From Flabesymbios commensalis (taxonomy: Eukaryota > Annelida > Polychaeta > Terebellida > Flabelligeridae), in assembly GCA_964017125.1 (NCBI GenBank), contig OZ024904.1, positions 3,851,384 to 3,915,383 of the forward strand: a stretch of DNA of 64,000 bases. The letters run 5' to 3'. Position 1 is the first letter of the stretch. Every line of letters begins with the position of its first letter. Made by a program: the position numbers and the translations under genes. The notes below the pieces were generated by a model. It saw only the letters and a list, made by a program, of their open reading frames with translations. It was not told where the DNA came from and made no database searches. Positions 46,801 to 54,989 of this stretch are shown here, piece after piece.

Positions 46801-49800
46801 TAGTTGGTGTTTTGTACTTACAGCATGTTTTGTAATCATGTAGTTGGTGTTTTGTACTTACAGCATGTTTTGTCATTCTGTAGTTGGTGTTTTGTACTTA
46901 CAGCATGTTTTGTCATCCTCTATTTGGGGGTTTGCATTACAACACGTTTTTCCGTCATCGTTCAGAAAGTAGCCACTGTTACAGGAGCAGACAAACGACT
47001 CTCCATCACCAGGGAGGCATTGATGATCACAACCACAATCTAAAGCAATCAACAAAATCCACGTGTATTGGTGATATCAATCATTGGAGTAAAATTCTTA
47101 ACATTAATGCCTCCAGGTCAGCATTTTTAATTTAGCTTCAACATATGTAAAATATATGATTCAATATGACACTTAATTGTCATAACTTATAATTGTTAAA
47201 TTTTAATTTTGTTTTTATCATTTAATTAATATGTTAGCTTATGTGCATAAGAACATAGAATCCTATAAATTAGCAATTAGCAAACTACAGTTCCATGAAA
47301 CCCCTGTCGCCATGAAACCAATGCAACCACGAAACAACAGTAACCACGAAACCACTGTAACCACGACACCACTGGGACCTTGAAACCACTGTGACCACGA
47401 AACCACTGTGACCATGAAATCACTGTGACCACAAAACCACTGTGACCTTGAAACCACTGTGACAATGAAGCCAATGTAACCATAAAACCACTGTGACCAC
47501 GAAACCACTGTGACCATGAAACCACTGTGACCTTGAAACCACTGTGACCTTGAAACCACTGTGACCATGAAACCACTGTGACCATGAAGCCGATAAAACC
47601 ACAGTGACCAAGAAACCACTGTGATCATGAAACCACTGTGACCTTGAAACCACTGTGAACTTGAAACCACTGTGGCCATGAAACCACTGTGCCCATGGAA
47701 CCACTGTGATCATGAAACCACTGTGACCTTGAAACCACTGTGAACTTGAAACCACTGTGGCCATGAAACCTTTGTGCCCATGGAACCACTGTGACCATGA
47801 AACCAATGTAACCACGAAAGCACAGTGACCACGAAACCACAGTGTAATGCTGTAAGGCGGGGGCCCTGGTGTAATGGTTAATGCTACAGGGCGGGGGCCC
47901 TGGTGTAGTGGTTAATGCTGTATGGTGGGGGCCATGCGGTAGCGGTTAATGATGTGGGGCGGGACCCTGGTGTAGTGGTTAATGCTGTAGGGCGGGGGCC
48001 CTGGTGTAGTGATTAATGCTGAATGGCAGGGGCCCTGGTGTAGTGGTTAATGCTGTAGGGCGGGGGCCCTGGTGTAGTGGTTATTGCTGTATGGCGGGGG
48101 CCCTGGTGTAGTGGTTAATGCTGTAGGGCGGGGAACCTGGTGTAGTGGTTAATGCTGTAGGGCGTGGGTCCCGGTGCAGTGGTTAATGCTGCAAGGTGGG
48201 GACTGTGGTGTAGTGGGTAATGCTGTAGGGCGGGGGCCCTGGTGTAGTGGTAATGCTATATAAGGTGGTGGGCCCAGTGTAGTAGTTGATTCTGTAGAGC
48301 GGGGCCTGGTGTAATGGTTAATGTTGTAGGGCAGTGGCCCCTGTGTAATTGTTAATGCTGTAGGGCGAGGGCCCTGGTGTAGTCGTTAATGCTGTAAGGT
48401 GGGGGCCCTGATGTAGTGGTTAATGCTGGAGGGCGTGGCCTGGTGTAGTGGTTAATGGTGTAGACGGGGTCCCTGGTGTAGTGGTTATTGCTGTAGGGCG
48501 GGGGCCCTGGTGTAGTGGTTAATGCTGTAGGGCGGGGGTCCTGGTGTAGTGGTTAATGCTGTAGGGCGGGCGCCCTGGTGTAGTGTTTAATGCTGTAGGG
48601 CGGGGGCCCTGGAGTAGTGGTTAATGCTGTAGGGTGGGGGTGCTGGTGTAGTTGTTAATGCTGTAGGGTGGGGCGGGGGCCCTGGTGTAGTGGTTAATGC
48701 TGTAAGGTGGGGACCCTGGTGTAGTGGTTAATGCTGTAGGGTGGGGCGGGGGCCCTGGTGTAGCGGTTAATGCTGTAAGGTGGGGGCCCTGATGTAGTGG
48801 TTAATGCTGTAGGCCTGGGGCCCTGGTGTAGTGGGTAATGCCGTAGGCCGGGGGCCTTGGTGTAGTGGTTAATGCTGTATGGCGGGGGCCCTGGTGTAGT
48901 GGTTAATGCTGTAGGGCGGGAGCCCTGATGTAGTGGTTAATGCTGTAAGGTGGGGGCCCTGATGTAGTGGTTAATGCTGGAGGGCGTGGCCTGGTGTAGT
49001 GGTTAATGATGTAGACGGAATCCCTGGTGTAGTGGTTAATGCTGTAGGGCGGGGGCCCTGGTGTAGTGGTGTAGAGGTTAATGCTGTAGGGCGGGGGTCC
49101 TGGTGTAGTGGTTGATGCTGTAGGGCGGGCGCCCTGGTGTAGTGGTTAATGCTGTAGGGCGGGGGCCCTGGTGTAGTGGTTAATGCTGTAGGGTGGGGGT
49201 CCTGGTGTAGTGGTTAATGCTGTAGGGTGGGGCGGGGGCCCTGGTGTAGTGGTTGATGCTGTAAGGTGGGGGCCCTGGTGTAGTGGTTAATGCTGTAGGG
49301 CGGGGGTCCTGGTGTGGTGGTTAATGTTGCAGGGCGGGGGCCCTGGTGTAGTGGTTAAAGATGTAGGGCGGGGGACGGGAGTAGTGGTTTATACTGTAGG
49401 GCGGGTGACTGGTGCAGTAGTTAATGCTGTAGGGCGGGGGCCCTGATGTAGTGGTTAATGCTGTAGGCCTGGGGCCCTGGTGTAGTGGTTAATGCTGTAG
49501 GCCGGGGGCCTTGGTGTAGTGGTTAATGCTGTATGGCGGGGGCCCTGGTGTAGTGGTTAATGCTGTAGGGCGGGGGCCCTGGTGTAGTGGTTAATGCTGT
49601 AGGGCGGGGGTCCTGGTGTAGTGGTTAATGCTGTAGGGCGGGCGCCCTGGTGTAGTGTTTAATGCTGTAGGGCGGGGGCCCGGAGTAGTGGTTAATGCTG
49701 TAGGGTGGGGGTGCTGGTGTAGTTGTTAATGCTGTAGGGTGGGGCGGGGGCCCTGGTGTAGTGGTTAATGCTGTAAGGTGGGGGCCCTGGTGTAGTGGTT

Positions 49801-52800
49801 AATGCTGTAGGGTGGGGCGGGGGCCCTGGTGTAGTGGTTAATGCTGTAAGGTGGGGGCCCTGATGTAGTGGTTAATGCTGTAGGCCTGGGGCCCTGGTGT
49901 AGTGGGTAATGCCGTAGGCCGGGGGCCTTGGTGTAGTGGTTAATGCTGTATGGCGGGGGCCCTGGTGTAGTGGTTAATGCTGTAGGGCGGGAGCCCTGAT
50001 GTAGTGGTTAATGCTGTAAGGTGGGGGCCCTGATGTAGTGGTTAATGCTGGAGGGCGTGGCCTGGTGTAGTGGTTAATGATGTAGACGGGATCCCTGGTG
50101 TAGTGGTTAATGCTGTAGGGCGGGGGCCCTGGTGTAGTGGTGCAGAGGTTAATGCTGTAGGGCGGGGGTCCTGGTGTAGTGGTTGATGCTGTAGGGCGGG
50201 CGCCCTGGTGTAGTGGTTAATGCTGTAGGGCGGGGGCCCTGGTGTAGTGGTTAATGCTGTAGGGTGGGGGTCCTGGTGTAGTGGTTAATGCTGTAGGGTG
50301 GGGCGGGGGCCCTGGTGTAGTGGTTGATGCTGTAAGGTGGGGGCCCTGGTGTAGTGGTTAATGCTGTAGGGCGGGGGTCCTGGTGTGGTGGTTAATGTTG
50401 CAGGGCGGGGGCCCTGGTGTAGTGGTTAAAGATGTAGGGCGGGGGACGGGAGTAGTGGTTTATACTGTAGGGCGGGTGACTGGTGCAGTAGTTAATGCTG
50501 TAGGGCGGGGGCCCTGATGTAGTGGTTAATGCTGTAGGCCTGGGGCCCTGGTGTAGTGGTTAATGCTGTAGGCCGGGGGCCTTGGTGTAGTGGTTAATGC
50601 TGTATGGCGGGGGCCCTGGTGTAGTGGTTAATGCTGTAGGGCGGGGGCCCTGATGCAGTGGTTAATGCTGCAGGGCGGGGGCCCCGGTGTAGTGGTTAAT
50701 GCTGTATGGCGGGGGCCCTGGTGTAGTGGTTAATGCTGTAGGGCGGGGGCCCTGGTGTAGTGGCCAATGCTGTCGGGCGTGGGCCCTGGTGTGGTGGTTA
50801 ATGCTGCATGGCGGGGGTCTGGTGTAGTGGTTAATACTGTCGGGCGGGGGCCCTGGTGTGGTGGTTAATGCTGCAGGGCGGGGGTCTGGTGTAGTAGTTA
50901 ATGCTGTCGGGCGGGGGGCGTGGTGTAGTGGTTAATGCTGTAGGGCGGAGACCCTGGTGTAGTGGTTAATGATGCAGGGCGGGGCCCTGGTGTAGTGGTT
51001 AATAATGCAGGGCGGGGGCCCTGGTGTAGTGGGTAATGCTGTAGGGCGGGGGCCCTGATGTAGTGGTTTATGCTGTAGGGCGGGGGCCCTGGTGTAGTGG
51101 TTAATGCTGAAGGGCGAGGGCCTTGGTGCAGTGGTTAATGCAGCAAGGCGGGGGCTCTGGTGTAGTGGTTAATGCTGTAGGGCGAGGGCCCTGGTGCAGT
51201 GGTAACGCTGCAAGGCGGGGGCTCTGGTGTAGTGGTTAATGCTGCAAGGCGGGGGCTCTGGTGTAGTGGTTAATGCTGTAGGGCGAGGGCCCTGGTGCAG
51301 TGGTTAATGCTGTAGGGCGGGGGCCCTGGTGTAGTGGTTAATGCTGAAGGGCGGGGGTCCTGCTGTAGTGGTTTTTGCTGCAGATCTCGTGTTCTTTCAC
51401 CTGCTCACATTCAAAGATTTAAAACTGCACCAAAAAAAGCAGTGCACCAGGGTACGAACTTCGAATTCTGTGTCTGTAGGGCAATGTCATCTCATTCATA
51501 GGATTATTCTAAGGAGGCACTCCTGGTCCAATTTAGCATATATGTGCACAAAAAACCCATTCATTCATTCTTTCGTTCGTTCGTTCATTAGCATTCATTC
51601 ATTCATTCATTCATTCATTCATTCATTCCTTCAATCCTTCATTCATTCATTCATTCATTCATTCACTCTTTCATTCATTCATTCATTCATTCATTCATTC
51701 ATTCATTCATTCATTCATTCATTCATTCATTCTTTCATTCATTCATTCATTCATTCCTTAATTTATTCATTCATTCATTCATTCATTCATTCATTCATTC
51801 ATTCATTCATTCATTCATTCATTCATTCCTTAATTTATTCATTCATTCATTCAGTCATTCATTCGTTCATTCTGCGGGATCGACGGACGGACAAACAAAC
51901 AAAAAATAAAAAGACCGACAGCCATGAACATAACCTCCTTCACTCATCTTGTTTGGTGTACTTACTGACCCATCCTCTACACCATACATATTGCTCGCTT
52001 CCATATCCCTCTCCTGATATATACTGCGCGGGGTGAAGGTCATGTTCACCCCACGGCCAGCTGTATGTCACGGCCTGTGGCCAGACAGAGTCGTTGTAGG
52101 TCAGTGAGTACCAGGAACCAGGTGCAGAATGAGTACATTTCCAATGGGATCCTGTAATGAACCCATTGGAGAGTTCAATAGGGATTCCAGGTTGGTAGCC
52201 ACTGTCGTCATATGCCCGCACAACCAGGAGCCGCGTGTTATCAGGCAGGCTGACCTCTACCGTGGTGTCTGGATCGGAGATGTGCGCGACAAAACTATCA
52301 CTGCCATCAACTGTTACATAAGTCCAGTCGGAAGCCCGTCCGTATAAGGTAACTGTAATCACAAAAAAACCAGGTCATATATAATATAATACTAAACTTA
52401 CAAATAAAACATTGAATATTGACAATAAAGGTTTCATTAATCTAGATCTATGTAATTCGTTGAACAAAACATATTTTATCAGGTCAAAGTGGGATAATAA
52501 GTTGCTGTAAAGTAATGATAGACTCGTGGACATGAGAATGTGTGCGTCGAATGTGGTACATGTACAATTGTCTACCATTATGTTTTTAACATGATTAAAC
52601 AAAAAAAGCAATACTTGTTGCTATTTGTATTGTAATTTTGTATAGTATATAACATAGTATATAGTTTGTTTTAACAAAATGATTATCCAACAACAATTAC
52701 GATTTACTTACTTACATTACGGAGATTGTAATATTTAAATATGGCGATATAACAAAGTTTTATTTTTTATTGAGTTTTGTGAGCTTTAGCCCCATATTGC

Positions 52801-54870
52801 ATTATATTTTCTTTTATTTTTTTGCAATATAATGTTTATGTTTGTAATCATATTAATTCATATTAATTATAACGTAATAAGTTTCTGACCATTTCAGTAT
52901 TAATATGATTAATATGATATAACAACGTCAACGTTTTATTTTGTATTGGTATTTGTGACCTATGTGACCTTTCACCCCATATTGTGGCCAACTGACCATA
53001 TGCCGAAACATGGCTTAAATAATAATTATAATAACGCATATTATAGACTATATTTAACATAGACGTTCTGAGGTTTCGCCAGTAACATTTACACAGTTAT
53101 GTTGTTAAACTTGGTAATTTTCATTCATCTCGAGGTGGGAATTGCATCCGCAATTTACACCTCAAGGTGAACAAAATTGAGAATTGTTACCTTGAAGCTA
53201 TAAGGGTTAAACTTGGTACTGCCACCTATTGACATTGGGATAACATTACATATTTGATATTTTGCACGAGTCAACTGATCTTTTGCCGAAACATGCCTTC
53301 ACTCTTTCATATCTTTAGAAATAAAGCCTTTCTCCCCTCCCCACCCACGTTTGTCTGGTGTTGTTGTTTCACCAAGTAGAAACAGATATTAGATATAGAG
53401 CAATGTATGACATAAATAACGCTACCATGGCAACCCTAGACAGCGTATACGTCAAACCCGTACATTTTGTAAAACTCACGGTTTCGCATATATAACTATG
53501 TATGTCACGTATTCTCTTACGTGTCGCAAATATTTCCTGAATGGTGGCTAGTTTAGGACCATGAGATTTTTTTTTCATTTGCTTTATTTCGTGGCTTTAA
53601 TTTGATTTGAAGGGAATCTGCTGTAGCCTATGCTACGCCACTCCTTCAAGTCGTAATTAAAAATAGGCATATTGAAAAGTAACTGTACTTCCCCCCTATG
53701 GTGAACGTGATTCATTCATTCATTCATTCATTCATTCATTCATTCATTCATTCATTCATTCATTCATTCATTCACTCATTCATTCAGTTTATGTATTCAT
53801 TCGTTCTTCTAGATGGATACCTAGCACAACAGGAATTTTCAACAAAACATTTTTAAATATAAAATCTATTGTACAAACATATATATAGCAATGACAAAAT
53901 TAGCTCTGGCGAGGGCGAACGCTAGCTCTAGCGGGGACGAACGTCAGTCTGGCGGGGCGAACGTCAGTCTGGCGGGGTGAGCGTCAGCCTGACGGGGTGA
54001 ACGTCAGTCTGGCGGGGTGAACGTCAGCCTGACGGGGTGAACGTCAGTCTGGCGGGGTGAACGTCAGTCTGGCGGGGCGAACGTCAGTCTGGTGGGGTGA
54101 ACGTCAGTCTGGCGGGGCGAACGTCAGTCTGGTGGGGCGAACGTCAGTCTGGCAGGGTGAACGTCAGTCTGGCGGGGTGAGCGTCAGCCTGACGGGGTGA
54201 ACGTCAGTCTGGCGGGGTGAACGTCAGCCTGACGGGGTGAACGTCAGTCTGGCGGGGTGAACGTCAGCCTGACGGGGTGAACGTCAGTCTGGCGGGGTGA
54301 ACGTCAGTCTGGCGGTAGCGAATGTCAGTTTGGCGGAGGGAACGTCAGTCTGGCGGGGTAAACGTCAGTCTGACGGGGTGAACGTCAGTCTGGCGGGGTG
54401 AACGTCAGTCTGGCGGTAGCGAATGTCAGTCTGGCGGGGTGAACGTCAGTCTGGCGGGGTAAACGTCAGTCTGGCGGTAGGTAAATTTGGGGTGCGCTTT
54501 TTAACCAGGGTGCAGGTTACTAAAACGGCAATATACAGTATTAGTCTATAGTAATATACAGTATTAGTAATATACAGTATAGTAATATACAGTTTAGTCT
54601 ATAGTAATTAGTAGTATTAGTATATACTTTGTATTGTTTTTTGAGATAAAGATTGAAGTAGGCCTAATGTCATGTCTCTCTCTGCTGATAAATAACCAAA
54701 CACGTCCATAGTCTGATGATCAGTGACAATATTAGTTTTACATGAACCCACGTACATTGATACTAATACATACACTATAAACATAACAATCACAATGTTC
54801 AGATATAATACTCACGTGACAAGGCTGACGTGAAACAAAAAGTCATGAGCAGAATATATCGGGGATCCAT
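40758..54870 (-). CDS. Single-pass receptor: signal peptide, jelly-roll domain, EGF-like domains, TM helix, YxxΦ-motif tail
   Basis: Exons on the minus strand: 54870-54816, 52352-51966, 47039-46902, 46311-45973, 45562-45482, 43267-43189, 41959-41894, 41700-41644, 41369-41304, (41234-41176), 40817-40758. All introns are GT-AG and almost all phase 1. Order: signal peptide (1-18), a galactose-binding-like domain (about 19-148), one EGF (148-194), three EGFs (194-307), an acidic stalk, one TM helix, then small tail exons with HTYYNV, SVYDEI and SSYEML. SVYDEI and SSYEML fit the ITIM consensus [SIVL]xYxx[IVL]. The likely role is a cell-surface adhesion or immune-type receptor signalling through phosphotyrosine (inference). 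The TM exon exits in phase 2 but the next exon needs phase 1, so one small exon is probably unseen or the TM exon end differs. The last exon and polyA site were not found. Confidence 0.7.
40980..41122. mobile_element. MITE family F fragment
   Basis: 'taatggcggtagacc', 'tatgtattcaaatgaagcgg', 'aaagagctaac' and 'ttcagcgcattaagggttaa' match the 3' two thirds of 23691-23938 and of reversed 28298-28528. The hairpin end is missing. In intron 8 of the receptor gene. Confidence 0.65.
41161..41400 (-). repeat. Tandem duplication of receptor tail exon 8
   Basis: Two segments of about 120 bp (41161-41280 and 41284-41400) share both splice sites and exon. The upper copy (41369-41304) is 66 nt and keeps frame. 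The lower copy (41234-41176) has lost 7 nt in the middle and is 59 nt, so its inclusion would shift the frame. Confidence 0.85.
41304..41369 (-). CDS. Receptor tail exon 8 (SVYDEI motif)
   Basis: Acceptor 'tgtttttCAG|CT', donor 'TCTT|GTAAGT', phase 1 to 1. It reads [20 protein letters not shown] then IS. S-V-Y-D-E-I is a perfect ITIM-type hexamer, and the acidic context suits a tyrosine-kinase substrate. Confidence 0.75.
41644..41700 (-). CDS. Receptor tail exon 7
   Basis: Acceptor 'cctgttttCAG|CT', donor 'TCGT|GTAAGT', 57 nt, phase 1 to 1. It reads [19 protein letters not shown]. No tyrosine. A short acidic spacer in the tail. Confidence 0.7.
41894..41959 (-). CDS. Receptor tail exon 6 (HTYYNV motif)
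   Basis: Acceptor 'ttccctataCAG|TT', donor 'GGAG|GTACGT', 66 nt, phase 1 to 1. It reads [24 protein letters not shown] could be a SH2-binding site: Asn at +2 is the GRB2-type preference (family knowledge). A second frame is open but ends in TGA within the exon. Confidence 0.7.
42010..42309. other. Receptor intron, no certain feature
   Basis: A GT-AG-bounded stretch on the minus strand (about 42228-42197) could be a microexon, but its length does not repair the phase mismatch between the TM exon and exon 6. Nothing else was recognised. Confidence 0.35.
42310..43060. repeat. 62-bp minisatellite, about 12 units, receptor intron
   Basis: The unit is 'agcttgttgcacattctgta' + 'ccataacatataaaatatca' + 'tacgcacatagaagaattatta'. 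It lies in the intron directly after the TM exon. The minus-strand frame at 42316-42621 is repeat only. Confidence 0.88.
43189..43267 (-). CDS. Receptor transmembrane exon (last copy)
   Basis: Acceptor 'tatgttctCAG|TA', donor 'ATAAG|GTAAGG', 79 nt, phase 1 in and 2 out. It reads [20 protein letters not shown] then LVMYI. This is a helix of about 24 hydrophobic residues with small-residue GxxxG-like packing (GVLGG). Only this copy has the unique 3' half and a donor, so it is the one that can end a normal membrane exon. Confidence 0.75.
43200..45015 (-). repeat. 66-bp minisatellite, about 27 units, made from the TM exon and its 3' splice site
   Basis: Each minus-strand unit contains 'tatgttctcag|tagttgttgccgg', then the first half of the TM exon ([13 protein letters not shown]) and a piece (IIVYY) replacing its second half. 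Most units are 66 bp, so long stretches stay in frame (303 codons at 44390-43479). Several are 67 bp or vary near 'ataaataca', which breaks the frame higher up. All units keep a CAG acceptor in the phase the gene uses. Confidence 0.92.
45482..45562 (-). CDS. Receptor acidic stalk exon 5
   Basis: Acceptor 'tgttatAG|AA', donor 'TTCG|GTTTGT' (weak), 81 nt, phase 1 to 1. It reads [20 protein letters not shown] then DNNTSTFG. Two Cys may close the preceding incomplete EGF. NNTS is a possible N-glycosylation site. If the donor is not used, a stop follows two codons later and would give a secreted form. Confidence 0.6.
45973..46311 (-). CDS. Receptor exon 4: three EGF-like domains
   Basis: Acceptor 'gtttttCAG|GG', donor 'CCTG|GTAGGT', 339 nt, phase 1 to 1. 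Domain 1 is [27 protein letters not shown]. Domain 2 starts [20 protein letters not shown], has the calcium-binding pattern (D/N-x-N/D-E-C) and ends [15 protein letters not shown]. Domain 3 is [20 protein letters not shown] then SYKC, and its last loop is unusual (TTQQEHTTP). Calcium-binding EGFs give a stiff extracellular rod. Confidence 0.85.
46440..46650. repeat. About 57-bp tandem repeat, four units, receptor intron 3
   Basis: The theme 'aataatgcacaataatactcataattacaatat.atatgtgaatataag' recurs four times with variation. AT-rich and non-coding. Confidence 0.7.
46781..46920 (-). repeat. 40-bp tandem repeat carrying duplicated 5' splice sites
   Basis: The plus-strand unit is 'cagcatgttttgtaatcatg' + 'tagttggtgttttgtactta', at 46781, 46821, 46861 and, merging into the exon, 46901. 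Three junctions (46901/46900, 46861/46860, 46821/46820) keep minus-strand CATGCT|GTAAGTAC; the outermost copy has lost the donor. Each extra unit adds 40 nt, so only the innermost donor keeps the reading frame. Confidence 0.85.
46902..47039 (-). CDS. Receptor exon 3: EGF-like domain
   Basis: Acceptor 'attgctttAG|AT', donor 'TGCT|GTAAGT', 138 nt, phase 1 to 1. It reads [20 protein letters not shown], then [12 protein letters not shown], a compact EGF with six Cys. A short tail [12 protein letters not shown] follows. It joins directly to the jelly-roll exon across a 4.9-kb intron that is mostly minisatellite. Confidence 0.8.
47055..47268. other. Receptor intron 2, plain part
   Basis: AT-rich with no feature recognised, before the arrays begin. 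Confidence 0.4.
47270..47843. repeat. 17-bp minisatellite, about 33 units, receptor intron 2
   Basis: The unit is 'gaaaccactgtgaccat' with variants (acc/gcc, tgg/acc). Because 3 x 17 = 51, all three minus-strand frames can stay open ([14 protein letters not shown]-like). These are not genes. It directly touches the 34-bp array. Confidence 0.9.
47844..51360 (+). repeat. 34-bp minisatellite, about 100 units, derived from the SINE head
   Basis: The unit is 'gggcgggggccctggtgtag' + 'tggttaatgctgta'. Compare the SINE 5' end 'gggcggaggccatgtgcagtggttaaagctgc' (read from 2637 downward). Each unit keeps TGGTGTAGTGG, a match to the polymerase III A-box TRGYNNARNNG. A higher-order repeat of about 1.07 kb is present ('ggggacggga' at 49371 and 50442). 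The right end runs into the remaining SINE at 51361. Confidence 0.9.
51361..51560 (+). mobile_element. SINE copy whose head and tail both expanded into satellites
   Basis: After the last 34-bp unit ('tgctgtagtggtttttgctgc') comes diverged SINE linker. Then comes the second-module B-box region 'gggtacgaacttcgaattctg' and 'tgtctgtagggcaatgtcatc'. The tail 'ggtccaatttagcatatatgtgcac' follows, then (CATT)n. This is the same order as the copy at 15094-15362. Confidence 0.8.
51556..51871. repeat. (ATTC)n microsatellite growing from the SINE tail
   Basis: About 75 tetramers with some CTTT and CGTT variants. It starts exactly where the SINE's CATTTCATTT tail is expected. The plus-strand frame (IHSFIHSF) is an artefact. 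Confidence 0.95.
51966..52352 (-). CDS. Receptor exon 2: galactose-binding-like jelly-roll domain
   Basis: Acceptor 'tgtgattaCAG|TT', donor 'GTCA|GTAAGT', 387 nt, phase 1 to 1, one whole domain of 129 residues. It reads [20 protein letters not shown] at the start. The middle is [20 protein letters not shown], and the end [20 protein letters not shown]...VWCRGWV. The 'N(D)S.WP.A' and C-terminal 'W.CR' features recur in marine-invertebrate extracellular proteins with a galactose-binding-like fold (from memory, unverified). The ligand is unknown. Confidence 0.75.
52380..53700. other. Receptor intron 1, AT-rich part
   Basis: No exon recognised. 53130-53210 ('ggtgggaattgcatccgcaattt', 'gctataagggttaa') resembles another TTAA-ended MITE scrap. 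Runs of ATT/AAT dominate. Confidence 0.4.
53711..53790. repeat. (ATTC)n microsatellite
   Basis: About 18 tetramers with one CACT and one CAGT variant. No SINE sequence was recognised beside it, unlike 51556-51871. Confidence 0.9.
53905..54482. repeat. 20-bp minisatellite, about 28 units, receptor intron 1
   Basis: The unit is 'tgaacgtcagtctggcgggg' with variants (gcct/gtct, gacgg/ggcgg, 'tagcgaat'). GC-rich against an AT-rich background, about 330 bp downstream of the signal-peptide exon in transcript direction. Confidence 0.92.
54816..54870 (-). CDS. Receptor exon 1: start codon and signal peptide
   Basis: It reads [18 protein letters not shown] and then donor C|GTGAGT, phase 1 out. A short N-region with Arg, a hydrophobic core and small residues before the end are typical of a secretory signal. 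The context 'ttcaagATGG' is good (A at -3, G at +4). The phase matches exon 2 exactly (Leu across the junction). Confidence 0.75.
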
Positions 54871-54989
54871 CTTGAATGCTGGTATTTTGTCTGCTATCTA
54901 AATACAACTATTAGGAGCAAGCGATGTAGGTTCAGTGAAATCTGTTTGAGATATGGTTCGCAGCGTCATGAATCACATACTGATATAAC

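Noticed and set aside
47263-47840. Three overlapping minus-strand frames of WFHGHSGF repeats
   Set aside because: A 17-bp repeat gives the same 17-residue pattern in all frames, a hallmark of an artefact.
28786-51360. Common origin of the two 34-bp minisatellites because unit lengths agree
   Set aside because: Their sequences are unrelated and each has a different visible seed. The equal length is probably chance.
51341-52036. 231-codon plus-strand frame rich in IHSF
   Set aside because: Produced by the (ATTC)n tract and SINE sequence. It overlaps antisense to a real receptor exon.
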